Assembly: GCA_003219395.1 (NCBI GenBank)
Contig: QHOR01000008.1
Coordinates: forward strand, 3,127 to 18,204
Reading direction: 5' to 3'
Origin: Verrucomicrobiota bacterium
GTDB lineage: Bacteria; Verrucomicrobiota; Verrucomicrobiia; Chthoniobacterales; UBA10450
DNA length: 15,078 nucleotides
The translations under genes and the position numbers were made by a program. Each line of letters starts with the position of its first letter. Positions within the stretch are counted from its first letter, which is position 1. Under the pieces are notes generated by a model. That model was not told where the DNA came from. It did not search any database and worked only from the letters and a program-made list of their open reading frames with translations. Positions 1-6,673 of the stretch are shown one piece after another.

Positions 1-142
1 TCAGTGCCACCATTGGGGTGGCGCGGACGCCGATGGACACCATTTGCCTGAAGATCGGGCCGATTTTGAAAAACTGGCCGGTGAACGGCGCGATCAAAAT
101 CCAGTAGAGCAAACTCAGGTTCAGTTGCAGATAGTTTTTCAC
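1..142 (-). CDS. MlaE/YrbE-type ABC transporter permease, N-terminal fragment
   Basis: The gene reads leftwards off the window edge, leaving 47 codons from a GTG at 142. The peptide has a short hydrophobic stretch (LLYWILIAPF), then IGPIFRQMVSIGVRATPMVAL. The second part matches the conserved N-terminal region of MlaE-family permeases, where an amphipathic segment with a QM..IGV..xPMV pattern precedes the first core helix. Known MlaE proteins form the inner-membrane part of the Mla ABC system, which moves phospholipids between inner and outer membrane with MlaF (ATPase) and MlaD (MCE protein). Those partners would lie left of the window. A TTG at 169 gives an alternative start nine codons longer. 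Neither start has a good ribosome-binding site. The bases around the TTG resemble the end of the dispersed repeat at 222-315, so the extreme N-terminus is uncertain. Confidence 0.65.
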   Translation of the reverse strand, partial: MKNYLQLNLSLLYWILIAPFTGQFFKIGPIFRQMVSIGVRATPMVAL

Positions 143-221
143 TTGCCGTTGGAGCGCGCAGAATGACAAGGTCTAAGCACTGACAAAAGCCGAAAGTTTA
201 GCGCTCGTCTCCCAAATGGCG

Positions 222-315
222 TGTCATCTTGAGCGAAGCGAAACAGCTCTGTTCATTCTATTGGCGAAGATGGATCTAAAACTGATCCGAGATTCTTTGC
301 TTCGCTCAGAATGAC
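222..315. repeat. Intergenic imperfect inverted repeat
   Basis: Two arms of about 27 nt (223-249 and 289-315) pair with roughly 21 of 27 matches. The arm cores are GAGCGAAGCGAAA and its complement TTTGCTTCGCTC, ending in GTCAT and ATGAC. The loop is about 39 nt. The arrangement resembles the repeat at 9331-9420, and its right end also resembles CGCGCAGAATGAC at 155-167. It fills most of the gap between the divergent permease and hydrolase genes (170-382). It could be a REP/MITE-like element or a folded RNA. Nothing else was recognised in this gap. Confidence 0.7.
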
Positions 316-382
316 GTTACGAGACAACCTCTGATAATCTGAATGAGAAATCGTTTGGAGGTTAAGATCAACTCAGAAGACA

Positions 383-1267
383 ATGGCTCAAAGTGAAATC
401 GACGGGATTCGCGCACTATTAGGATCCGAGCCGCGGCCCGTTGGATGGCTTGAGCGACGAAAGCGCCTCGACCATGTCGGTTCTGTTTGGCCTGTAGCTC
501 AGGACGTGGAGCTCGCGGCGGTGGACGTTAATGGAGTACCAGGCGAATGGTCAATCATTCCAGGCAGCGAGCCCTCCCGCGTTCTGATGTTCTTTCATGG
601 TGGCGGTTATTGTTCTGGTTCAATCGTCAGCCATCGCCGACTGGTCACGGAGGCAGGGCGGGCCGCAGGAGTGCGAACACTGGCCGTTGGTTATCGATTG
701 GCTCCAGAACATCCGTTTCCTGCGGCGTATGAGGATGCGCTGACTGCGTGGCGGTTTCTGCGACACCAGAATATTCCTGCTGCGCAGATCGCGATCGGCG
801 GGGATAGCGCAGGGGCCGGTCTGACAGTAGCGTTGATCAATCAGCTACGCGATGCACACGAGGAGCTTCCCGGTTGCGCATGGCTGATTTCGCCTTGGAC
901 GGATCTGACGCTGTCCAGTTCAACGCTGTCAACCAAAGAGGCTGTCGATCCATTGATTCACAAGCAATATCTGAGCGAGTTGGCCGACGCATATCTGCCT
1001 GCCGGAATGGATAGAAGAGATCCGCGAGTTTCTCCTCTGTACGCTGATCTCAAGAGCTTTCCACCAATGTTAATTCAAGTCGGGTCAGCGGAGACGTTGC
1101 TCGACGATGCGACTCGTTTTGCCGCTGTTGCTGGCAGTGCCGACGTGCGTGTGACTCTGGAGATTTGGCCGCACATGATCCACGCATGGCCTCTATGGAA
1201 CGCTTATCTTGAGCCCGCCCGCCGCTCGCTTGCGAGTGCTGGCGTCTTTATCAAACAGAACCTTTGA
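383..1267 (+). CDS. Alpha/beta-hydrolase fold-3 esterase (HSL family)
   Basis: This 294-residue hydrolase belongs to the hormone-sensitive-lipase family (bacterial esterase family IV). It shows the oxyanion-hole motif HGGG (72-75), the nucleophile elbow GDSAG with catalytic Ser142, and a C-terminal HMIHAWP segment placing the catalytic His at 267. The acid residue is Glu237 or Asp241 in SAETLLDD. YRLAPEHPFPA (104-114) is also typical of the family. Such enzymes hydrolyse short- to medium-chain carboxylic esters. No signal peptide is visible, so it is probably cytoplasmic, and the natural substrate is unknown. The ATG is the only sensible start in frame. GGAGG at 357-361 lies too far upstream, leaving only a weak AGAAGA near the start. 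The gene ends 27 nt from the convergent neighbour and has no visible operon partner. Confidence 0.9.
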   Translation: MAQSEIDGIRALLGSEPRPVGWLERRKRLDHVGSVWPVAQDVELAAVDVNGVPGEWSIIPGSEPSRVLMFFHGGGYCSGSIVSHRRLVTEAGRAAGVRTLAVGYRLAPEHPFPAAYEDALTAWRFLRHQNIPAAQIAIGGDSAGAGLTVALINQLRDAHEELPGCAWLISPWTDLTLSSSTLSTKEAVDPLIHKQYLSELADAYLPAGMDRRDPRVSPLYADLKSFPPMLIQVGSAETLLDDATRFAAVAGSADVRVTLEIWPHMIHAWPLWNAYLEPARRSLASAGVFIKQNL

Positions 1268-1294
1268 GACGGTAACGGCAGTCGCAGCAAGCAG

Positions 1295-1816
1295 CTACAA
1301 CAAGCCGCGCTTGCGAAAATCACCGAGATTACCTCCGGAAGAACGTTCGACGAGATCGATCGTGAACTTGAGCAGGCAGATCTCCCAGGCATCATCGACA
1401 CCATGAATGACGGCGCTGAGCGGCTCATTTGCGCTCTCGACGCGACTCCTAGTGCGATTGATGACCGTGTCGATTGAATCGCGCATCGTTTGTTCGCTTA
1501 GATCAGTTTTGCGAAATTGAAAACCGTAACGAAGCACTGCGATGTTTCGGGCGCGTTCGCGCAGTTGATCGACGTATTGCTCCGCTTTTTCTCCGAATCC
1601 CTCCAGCAACAGTCGCGTATAATGTTCCGGTGTTAGGATTTGAGGGCGCTCTGCGTGAATTTTTCCATTGCGAATGCGGACCTGATCGACTCGATCCATC
1701 AGCTCTGAGATAAGATAAAAATTGAAACTGGTGCTGCCGAACGTCGCAATCTGTCGCTCGGGAGCAACAATCACATGAGTGTTTTCAATGGCGTAATCGA
1801 AATCGTCCCTGGTCAT
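1295..1816 (-). CDS. Conserved-looking protein of unknown function
   Basis: A 173-residue soluble protein with no signal peptide or membrane segment; I do not assign it to a named family. It has an ordered, protein-like composition. There is a hydrophobic beta-rich start (VIVAPERQIATFGS), an amphipathic segment around ISELMDRVDQVRIRNGKI, a central helical region rich in Glu/Arg (LLLEGFGEKAEQYVDQLRERAR), and LRYGFQFRKTDLSEQ before a C-terminal helical half with acidic patches and a basic tail. It is the longest open frame in a stretch otherwise without a gene and converges with the hydrolase. The start ATG at 1816 has a weak AAGG five nucleotides upstream. A GC-rich palindrome at 1833-1853 lies just before the start. 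Confidence 0.65.
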   Translation of the reverse strand: MTRDDFDYAIENTHVIVAPERQIATFGSTSFNFYLISELMDRVDQVRIRNGKIHAERPQILTPEHYTRLLLEGFGEKAEQYVDQLRERARNIAVLRYGFQFRKTDLSEQTMRDSIDTVINRTRSRVESANEPLSAVIHGVDDAWEICLLKFTIDLVERSSGGNLGDFRKRGLL

Positions 1817-1832
1817 GGCCTTGGCATAAGTT

Positions 1833-1853
1833 AACCCGCGGGAATCCGCGGTT
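1833..1853. promoter_or_regulatory. GC-rich palindrome upstream of the 1295-1816 gene
   Basis: AACCCGCGG and CCGCGGTT flank the short loop GAAT and can pair over about eight base pairs with one bulged base. The palindrome lies 17 nt before the start of the minus-strand unknown gene, inside the divergent gap 1817-2021 that also serves the phosphopantetheinyl transferase. It could be a protein-binding operator or an RNA hairpin in the leader. No family of regulator can be named from it. Confidence 0.3.
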
Positions 1854-2011
1854 CAAAGACGAATCCCGGGAACAAACCTACAGAGAACGCTTCAACAGCC
1901 AATCGGCGTTGAGTTTTCTTCGGGAACTTCCATCCGTCTGTTCCGTAGAAGGAGGTTAGATAAGGCCTGCGGTCGGCCGCGATTTGTTATGGGCGAGATG
2001 TAGTGATTGTG

Positions 2012-2016
2012 GGTGA
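2012..2016 (+). promoter_or_regulatory. Ribosome binding site choosing the ATG at 2022
   Basis: GGTGA, which matches the 3' part of the Shine-Dalgarno consensus, ends five nucleotides before the ATG at 2022. The in-frame TTG at 2007 and GTG at 2013 lack a comparable site, so the ATG is preferred. Confidence 0.5.
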
Positions 2017-2021
2017 TCACC

Positions 2022-2648
2022 ATGAATGTGATAAGCGCTCCCCCGATCTGCGCGCGCGTGAACGTTTTCCAAATTCAAGGCGCGCTCTGCCGGAGAAAGC
2101 CACTGCATGCGGTGCTCTGCAGCTATCTACGATGTGGTGAAGTGTTCCTGAGGGCTCGGGCCTTCGGAAAGCCGAAACTGCTTCGGCCCGCCTCGGAATG
2201 CCCGATTGAATTTAGCGTCTCGTATTGTCGGGACCGGTGTCTCGTCGCGATAGCTCGCGGAGGCGTGCTCGGCATCGATGTTGAACGCCGGCGGTGGATT
2301 GGTGAGTTGGACGCGATCGCGAGTATCTACTTTACGCCGGGAGAGGCGAGCTGGATCAAGAAATTGCACGCTAATCAAAAGCTTGAAGCGTTCTTTGCCT
2401 GTTGGACGTTCAAGGAAGCTTATTCCAAAGCGATCGGCACCGGACTCCTAACCCCATTTCACACCTTTGCCCTTCCGGCGGCATCAAGGAAGCAGGTCGG
2501 CGTCAACTGGGCAACAATTCACGGACGCGAATGGACACATTTCAGGTTCGAGCCGTGGCCGGGATATACAGCGACCGTAGTAGTTGCTGGGCGGCTCTCG
2601 TCCTCTGCGTTCCAGTTTCAGGATTATTATGCCGGAACTTGCGCGTGA
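2022..2648 (+). CDS. Sfp-type 4'-phosphopantetheinyl transferase
   Basis: A 208-residue enzyme that moves the phosphopantetheine arm of CoA onto a serine of carrier domains. Counted from this start, it shows GKPKL (49-53), the FSVSY strand (64-68) that corresponds to FNxSH, and the Mg-binding GIDVE (84-88). It also has the WxxKEAYxK block (Trp128, Lys131, Glu132, Lys136). Length and motif order fit the Sfp/Gsp subfamily used for secondary metabolism rather than the shorter AcpS type. The usual His of FNxSH is Tyr here, which is tolerated in some members. The gene overlaps by 20 nt the following adenylation-carrier-thioesterase gene, whose carrier serine is its obvious substrate. Co-transcription and probably translational coupling are likely. 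An alternative start is the TTG at 2007. Confidence 0.88.
   Translation: MNVISAPPICARVNVFQIQGALCRRKPLHAVLCSYLRCGEVFLRARAFGKPKLLRPASECPIEFSVSYCRDRCLVAIARGGVLGIDVERRRWIGELDAIASIYFTPGEASWIKKLHANQKLEAFFACWTFKEAYSKAIGTGLLTPFHTFALPAASRKQVGVNWATIHGREWTHFRFEPWPGYTATVVVAGRLSSSAFQFQDYYAGTCA
2620..2623 (+). promoter_or_regulatory. Ribosome binding site for the synthetase gene
   Basis: AGGA lies five nucleotides before the ATG at 2629, inside the 3' end of the phosphopantetheinyl transferase gene. It supports this start over the upstream in-frame codon at 2584 and over the internal ATG at 2683, which has no such site. Confidence 0.5.
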
Positions 2649-5600
2649 TCGCGCCGCGGCCACCGCGGCCACAAATGTGCCAATGTTTACTCCTTCAGCG
2701 GAAGCAATCGCAGGTTCTCAACTGACGGCATTTGCACGCTTTTGTGAAACAAAGATCAATCAGTCGATCCGTGACAGCAATGAGCTATACAAGCTATCGA
2801 TTGAGAATTTTCGGCTTTTCTGGCAGCTATTCCTCGCGTTTTCCGGCCTGCGTTGGGAGGGCGATGCTTCGCCAGTTTGCACGAGTGACGATGTTGAAAC
2901 CGCTTCTTTTTTTCCAAATCTCCGGCTTAGCTATCGCGAAAACCTGCTGGTGTGCGAAACGCTTGAGGATTCGCAGCTGCCAGCGCTGGCATCGTTTAAC
3001 AGGACCGGCCTCACCGAAAGGCTGAACCGAGGAGAGCTTCGGCAACGGGTGGACGCGTTCGCAGGTGGATTGACAATGCTCGGCGTCGACCCAGGAGATC
3101 GCGTCGTAGGCGTGCTTCGGAACAATGCCGGCGCTGTCGTAGCGGGTCTCGGCTCGGCAACGGTGGGCGCGATTTTCTCGAGCGCCTCGCCGGAGATGGG
3201 CATTTTCGGTTTGCTGACCAGGTTTGGTCAGCTTGAGCCGAACGTGTTGGTTGTCACCTCGATCGGCACTCCCGGCTTTGAAGTGGATCGACTTCGGGCC
3301 TTAACTCAGGGCTTGTTGTCCCTCAGGGCGGTAGTGGTCCTGGAAGACTGTTTCATTCCATCGGGTTTCTCAGTTCCCATCTACCGCGCTTCGGAATTCC
3401 CAGCGCGTTGCGGCGAATGCCGCCGCTACCCGTTTAATCATCCGTTGTTCATCCTGTTTACATCCGGCACAACAGGCCCGCCAAAGTGCATCGTTCACGG
3501 CGCAGGCGGCACGCTTCTTGAGCATTTGAAGGAGCACGTCCTGCACGGAGATCTCCGTCGCGGCGACAAACTGTTCTTCCATACCTCGACAGCATGGATG
3601 ATGTGGAATTGGCAGCTCTCAGCACTTGCCACCGGCGCCGAAATCGTTCTCTACGATGGGCCGGTTATAGATCCTGACGACCTTTGGAGAATCGTAGCCG
3701 AGGAACAAGTGACCGCGTTCGGGACAAGTCCGGCGTTCCTGCGGATGTGCGAGGTTGCTGGCTACTCGCCACAGCGGCTGGGCATCGACCTCAGGCGACT
3801 TCGCTCGCTCTTGTCTACTGGCGCGATTCTCTACGACGATCAGTATCATTGGGTGAGGAAGAACGTGGGCGCCGTCCCCGTGCAGTCGATTTCCGGCGGT
3901 ACAGATATCGTTGGTTGTTTGGTCCTGGGTAACCCAAACCTCCCGGTGTACGCAGGCGAATCGCAATGTCGCAGTTTCGGTTTGGATGTTCGCGCATTCG
4001 TCTCGCCGGAGCGGGCTGGCGGCTCTGTCGGAGACTTGATTTGCGCAAAACCTTTTCCGTCTCGTCCGCTCGGAATTTATGGCGATGCAGCCGGCGAACG
4101 ATTCCATCGAGCCTATTTTTCCGAGCATCCTGGAGTTTGGACACATGGGGATTTGATCGAGATCACGCCTCGGGGAAGTGCGCGTATGCATGGTCGCAGC
4201 GACGGCGTCCTAAACATTCACGGTATCCGTATCGGACCGGCGGAAATCTATCGCATATTGGCTTCCTTTCCCGAAATTCAGGAATCAATGGTAGTCGAGC
4301 AAGCCACGCCCGGCGCAATAACTGACTCTCGAATGGTGCTTCTCGTGGTCATGAGCGTTGGTCACTCGCTCGATCCGCGGTTGCGCGCCCGGATCCGCAC
4401 AGCACTGGCAGAGCACGCCTCGCCCGCGCATATTCCTAGTGTAATTGTCGACATTCCCGAAATCCCAGTGACACACAGTGGCAAGCACTCCGAGCGTGCC
4501 GCCACCGAGGCGTTGAAAGGCAATGAAGCTGCGAACTTGAGCGCGCTCCGAAATCCCGAGAGTCTTAAAGAAATCGCGGCACGCGTCGCTGCATACGATG
4601 CGCGCGCCGCTGCACCTTCCTCGGTGCTCACGGTTAACGCGACGACATTGGAAAAAGAACTAACTCGAATTTGGGAGCGAGTTTTGGGCATTTCACCAAT
4701 CGGCCTCCACGACAACTTTTTCAAAATCGGCGGGACATCGCTGCTCACAGCTCCACTATTTCAGCAGGTCGCGGTGCGTTTTGGCCGCCGGCTCCCGCTG
4801 TCGACCATCCTGCACGCCCCAACCATCTCGTCACTTGCTGCTCTCCTTCGCGACGATCGCGGGGAACGCTGGGACTTGCTGGAGTTGCTCAAACCTGGCG
4901 ACACGCAGAGCCCGATATTCATCGCGCCCGGGCTGTTTGGGGAACCGCTCGGATTGCGGCCGTTGGCTCAGCATCTCGAAACGAATCACGCGATCTACGG
5001 TTTGCGTGCCTGCGGACTCATGGATGGCGAGCAACCACTCGACCGGGTCGAGGATATAGCCCAAATCCATTTAACCTCGATACGCGCTCTTCAATCCCGC
5101 GGGCCGTATTCGCTGCTAGGCTTTTCCCTCGGCGGCGCTGTGGTACTTGAGATTGCCAGAACCCTCGTAAATGCAGGTGAGCGGGTTGAGTTTCTTGGGT
5201 TGATCGACGCGCAATTGGACTGGGCCTGTCTCCTTCGGCGCGAGAGGATTGCTCAGGCTCTGCTGCTGCCGCTGAGATGGCCACGCGCGATAACTCTCGA
5301 CCTTCCGCGAAACCTTCGCCGCTTCGTGAATGAGCGCCGAGGCCGCCATGCTGTTACTGGTCTTTGGCGTGATGAACATGCCCGACGGGTGACGGCAGCG
5401 GGTCCGCGAGCACAACACTGCTATCGCCCTCAATCGTTCCCTGGTGCTGTCGTGTACTTCAGGGCTTCCATTCAAGGTGCTTTTCAACACGATTCGACGG
5501 CCGTTTGGACGCGACTTGTCAGTGATTTGACGGTTCGTACCGCACCGGGCCATCACGAGGAGCTCATTCGCAGCCGCGTTCACGAGCTCGGCCGGATGTT

Positions 5601-5652
5601 GACGCTGAGCCTCAACGGAACTGCTCAAGTTGGTAACAAGCTGAAAGAGTGA
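2629..5652 (+). CDS. Single-module synthetase: acetoacetyl-CoA-synthetase-like adenylation, carrier and thioesterase domains
   Basis: A 1007-residue three-domain protein. Residues ~19-640 form a complete acetoacetyl-CoA-synthetase-like adenylating domain. It begins with the FTPSAEAIAGSQLTAFARF type of N-terminus. It then shows the P-loop TSGTTGPPK (278-286), the family signature WMMWNW (323-328), GGTDI (423-427), THGD with Asp508, GRSD (522-525) and the catalytic A10 lysine in HSGK (Lys619). Residues ~673-740 are a peptidyl/acyl carrier domain with phosphopantetheine site GGTS (Ser704). Residues ~760-1000 are a type-I thioesterase with GFSLGG (Ser833), likely Asp860 and His975 or His976 in GHHEE. 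By family knowledge, the first domain activates a beta-keto or other small carboxylic acid as an adenylate. The acyl group would then load onto Ser704 and be released or condensed by the thioesterase. It has no condensation or ketosynthase domain. The overlapping upstream transferase gene should activate the carrier. Substrate and product are unknown. Confidence 0.9.
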   Translation: MPELARDRAAATAATNVPMFTPSAEAIAGSQLTAFARFCETKINQSIRDSNELYKLSIENFRLFWQLFLAFSGLRWEGDASPVCTSDDVETASFFPNLRLSYRENLLVCETLEDSQLPALASFNRTGLTERLNRGELRQRVDAFAGGLTMLGVDPGDRVVGVLRNNAGAVVAGLGSATVGAIFSSASPEMGIFGLLTRFGQLEPNVLVVTSIGTPGFEVDRLRALTQGLLSLRAVVVLEDCFIPSGFSVPIYRASEFPARCGECRRYPFNHPLFILFTSGTTGPPKCIVHGAGGTLLEHLKEHVLHGDLRRGDKLFFHTSTAWMMWNWQLSALATGAEIVLYDGPVIDPDDLWRIVAEEQVTAFGTSPAFLRMCEVAGYSPQRLGIDLRRLRSLLSTGAILYDDQYHWVRKNVGAVPVQSISGGTDIVGCLVLGNPNLPVYAGESQCRSFGLDVRAFVSPERAGGSVGDLICAKPFPSRPLGIYGDAAGERFHRAYFSEHPGVWTHGDLIEITPRGSARMHGRSDGVLNIHGIRIGPAEIYRILASFPEIQESMVVEQATPGAITDSRMVLLVVMSVGHSLDPRLRARIRTALAEHASPAHIPSVIVDIPEIPVTHSGKHSERAATEALKGNEAANLSALRNPESLKEIAARVAAYDARAAAPSSVLTVNATTLEKELTRIWERVLGISPIGLHDNFFKIGGTSLLTAPLFQQVAVRFGRRLPLSTILHAPTISSLAALLRDDRGERWDLLELLKPGDTQSPIFIAPGLFGEPLGLRPLAQHLETNHAIYGLRACGLMDGEQPLDRVEDIAQIHLTSIRALQSRGPYSLLGFSLGGAVVLEIARTLVNAGERVEFLGLIDAQLDWACLLRRERIAQALLLPLRWPRAITLDLPRNLRRFVNERRGRHAVTGLWRDEHARRVTAAGPRAQHCYRPQSFPGAVVYFRASIQGAFQHDSTAVWTRLVSDLTVRTAPGHHEELIRSRVHELGRMLTLSLNGTAQVGNKLKE

Positions 5653-5748
5653 AAGCGAAACTTCTCAACGTGATTGTTACGTCGTTACAACGGCTGCACT
5701 CACTGCGATGTAACACTCAGCGGTTCAACTAGGCGAAGTCACTCCTGA

Positions 5749-6369
5749 CTAATCGCGTTGTGCTTGCTGTTGCTGGCCCTGTGGCGACTGAAAGAGCGAG
5801 AGATATTGACCGTACCCTTCTTCCTTCAGCTTCTCCACAGGAATAAAGCGCAAAGCCGCGGAGTTCACGCAGTAACGTTCGCGGGTTGGCGCGGGCCCGT
5901 CATCGAAGACGTGACCGAGGTGAGAGTCGCTCGTCTTTCCTCGAACCTCAGTTCGTTCCATTCCGTGGGATGTATCCCGCTTTTCCACAACGCTGTCAGG
6001 CGATATAGGCTTGGTGAAGCTCGGCCACCCCGTGCCGCTGTCGAATTTATCCAGTGAACTGAACAACGGTTCGCCCGTAATGATATCTACATAGATTCCT
6101 GGCTTATGGTTGTCCCAGTAAGCGTTGTGAAATGGAGTTTCTGTTCCGCATTCACGCGTGACGTGATACTGGTCTTTGGACAATTTGTTCCGCAGTTCAG
6201 CGTCGGCCGGCATTGGCTTAGTTGGATTCATTTTCTCAGCTTCCTTTTTTTGCCCCTGAGCATAAGCGAGTAAAATCGAGCCGACAATCACAACGATTGC
6301 GCCAAGCAGACCAAACCACAACGACTTACGCGACCCATGATGCGGGCGTATTAATTGTGTGCTTTCCAT
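5749..6369 (-). CDS. msrB: Peptide-methionine (R)-S-oxide reductase, membrane-anchored or secreted
   Basis: MsrB reduces the R epimer of methionine sulfoxide in proteins. This 206-residue protein has a basic N-terminus and one hydrophobic helix (~17-36), which points to an exported or inner-membrane-anchored enzyme facing the periplasm. The catalytic domain (~58-190) shows GTETPF (75-80), [11 protein letters not shown] (108-118), [11 protein letters not shown] and the catalytic Cys167 in [11 protein letters not shown]. The structural zinc cysteines of many MsrBs are absent: TGEPLF stands where CGxPLF would be. The usual resolving Cys in SGCGWPSF is Thr113. Cys74 in RECGTE is the only other cysteine and may resolve the disulfide, as an N-terminal cysteine does in some family members. 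The C-terminus is Gln-rich. The gene converges with the synthetase gene across a 96-nt gap in which no strong terminator was seen. Confidence 0.92.
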   Translation of the reverse strand: MESTQLIRPHHGSRKSLWFGLLGAIVVIVGSILLAYAQGQKKEAEKMNPTKPMPADAELRNKLSKDQYHVTRECGTETPFHNAYWDNHKPGIYVDIITGEPLFSSLDKFDSGTGWPSFTKPISPDSVVEKRDTSHGMERTEVRGKTSDSHLGHVFDDGPAPTRERYCVNSAALRFIPVEKLKEEGYGQYLSLFQSPQGQQQQAQRD

Positions 6370-6673
6370 ACCCTGAATCTTTCATCGATTCCCTTGGCCT
6401 TCTCTGACTCGCCCGAGAGTGCCAAGGAATCTACACGCGAGAGCATTCTCGAGCAAAAAGTGGAGGCGCCAGATCGAGCCTCTTTAATTGAATTCGCAAG
6501 TAAGGTGAAAACTGGTCGGGCAGAACCAGGCAATGGACGCCAAAAGAGCGAACCGTGAATTGGCCTGCTAATGTTGCGCCTCGTGAATGACATGCCGGAT
6601 CGCATCGCTCTGCTCACCTTCTTCTCCGGAAAGACAGGCCCGAAGTTTCGATCCTACCAGGCCATTTTTCCGA
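6370..6673. other. 304-nt gap between msrB and the MFS gene, no gene recognised
   Basis: Open frames here are short, overlap the msrB start and give low-complexity Ser/Arg-rich peptides with no recognisable motif, so none is called. The gap holds one small hairpin, CGAGA-GCAT-TCTCG (6438-6451), in the region that should carry the msrB promoter. The sequence is otherwise unremarkable. Confidence 0.5.

Noticed and set aside
2584..2628. Upstream in-frame start for the synthetase at 2584
   Set aside because: It would overlap the transferase gene by 65 nt and add residues unlike the family N-terminus, while the ATG at 2629 has a well-placed AGGA.
3619..4191. A 190-codon open frame on the minus strand inside the synthetase gene
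   Set aside because: It lies entirely antisense to conserved adenylation motifs, is rich in Arg/Cys/His of no family pattern, and is explained by the codon bias of the real gene.
5737..5750. AGTCA-CTCC-TGACT as a terminator between the synthetase and msrB genes
   Set aside because: The stem is only five base pairs, it overlaps the msrB stop codon and no T-run follows on either strand.
6351..6617. An 88-codon minus-strand frame in the gap before msrB
   Set aside because: It overlaps the msrB start in another frame, its peptide is Ser/Arg-rich without any recognisable pattern, and it has no ribosome-binding site.
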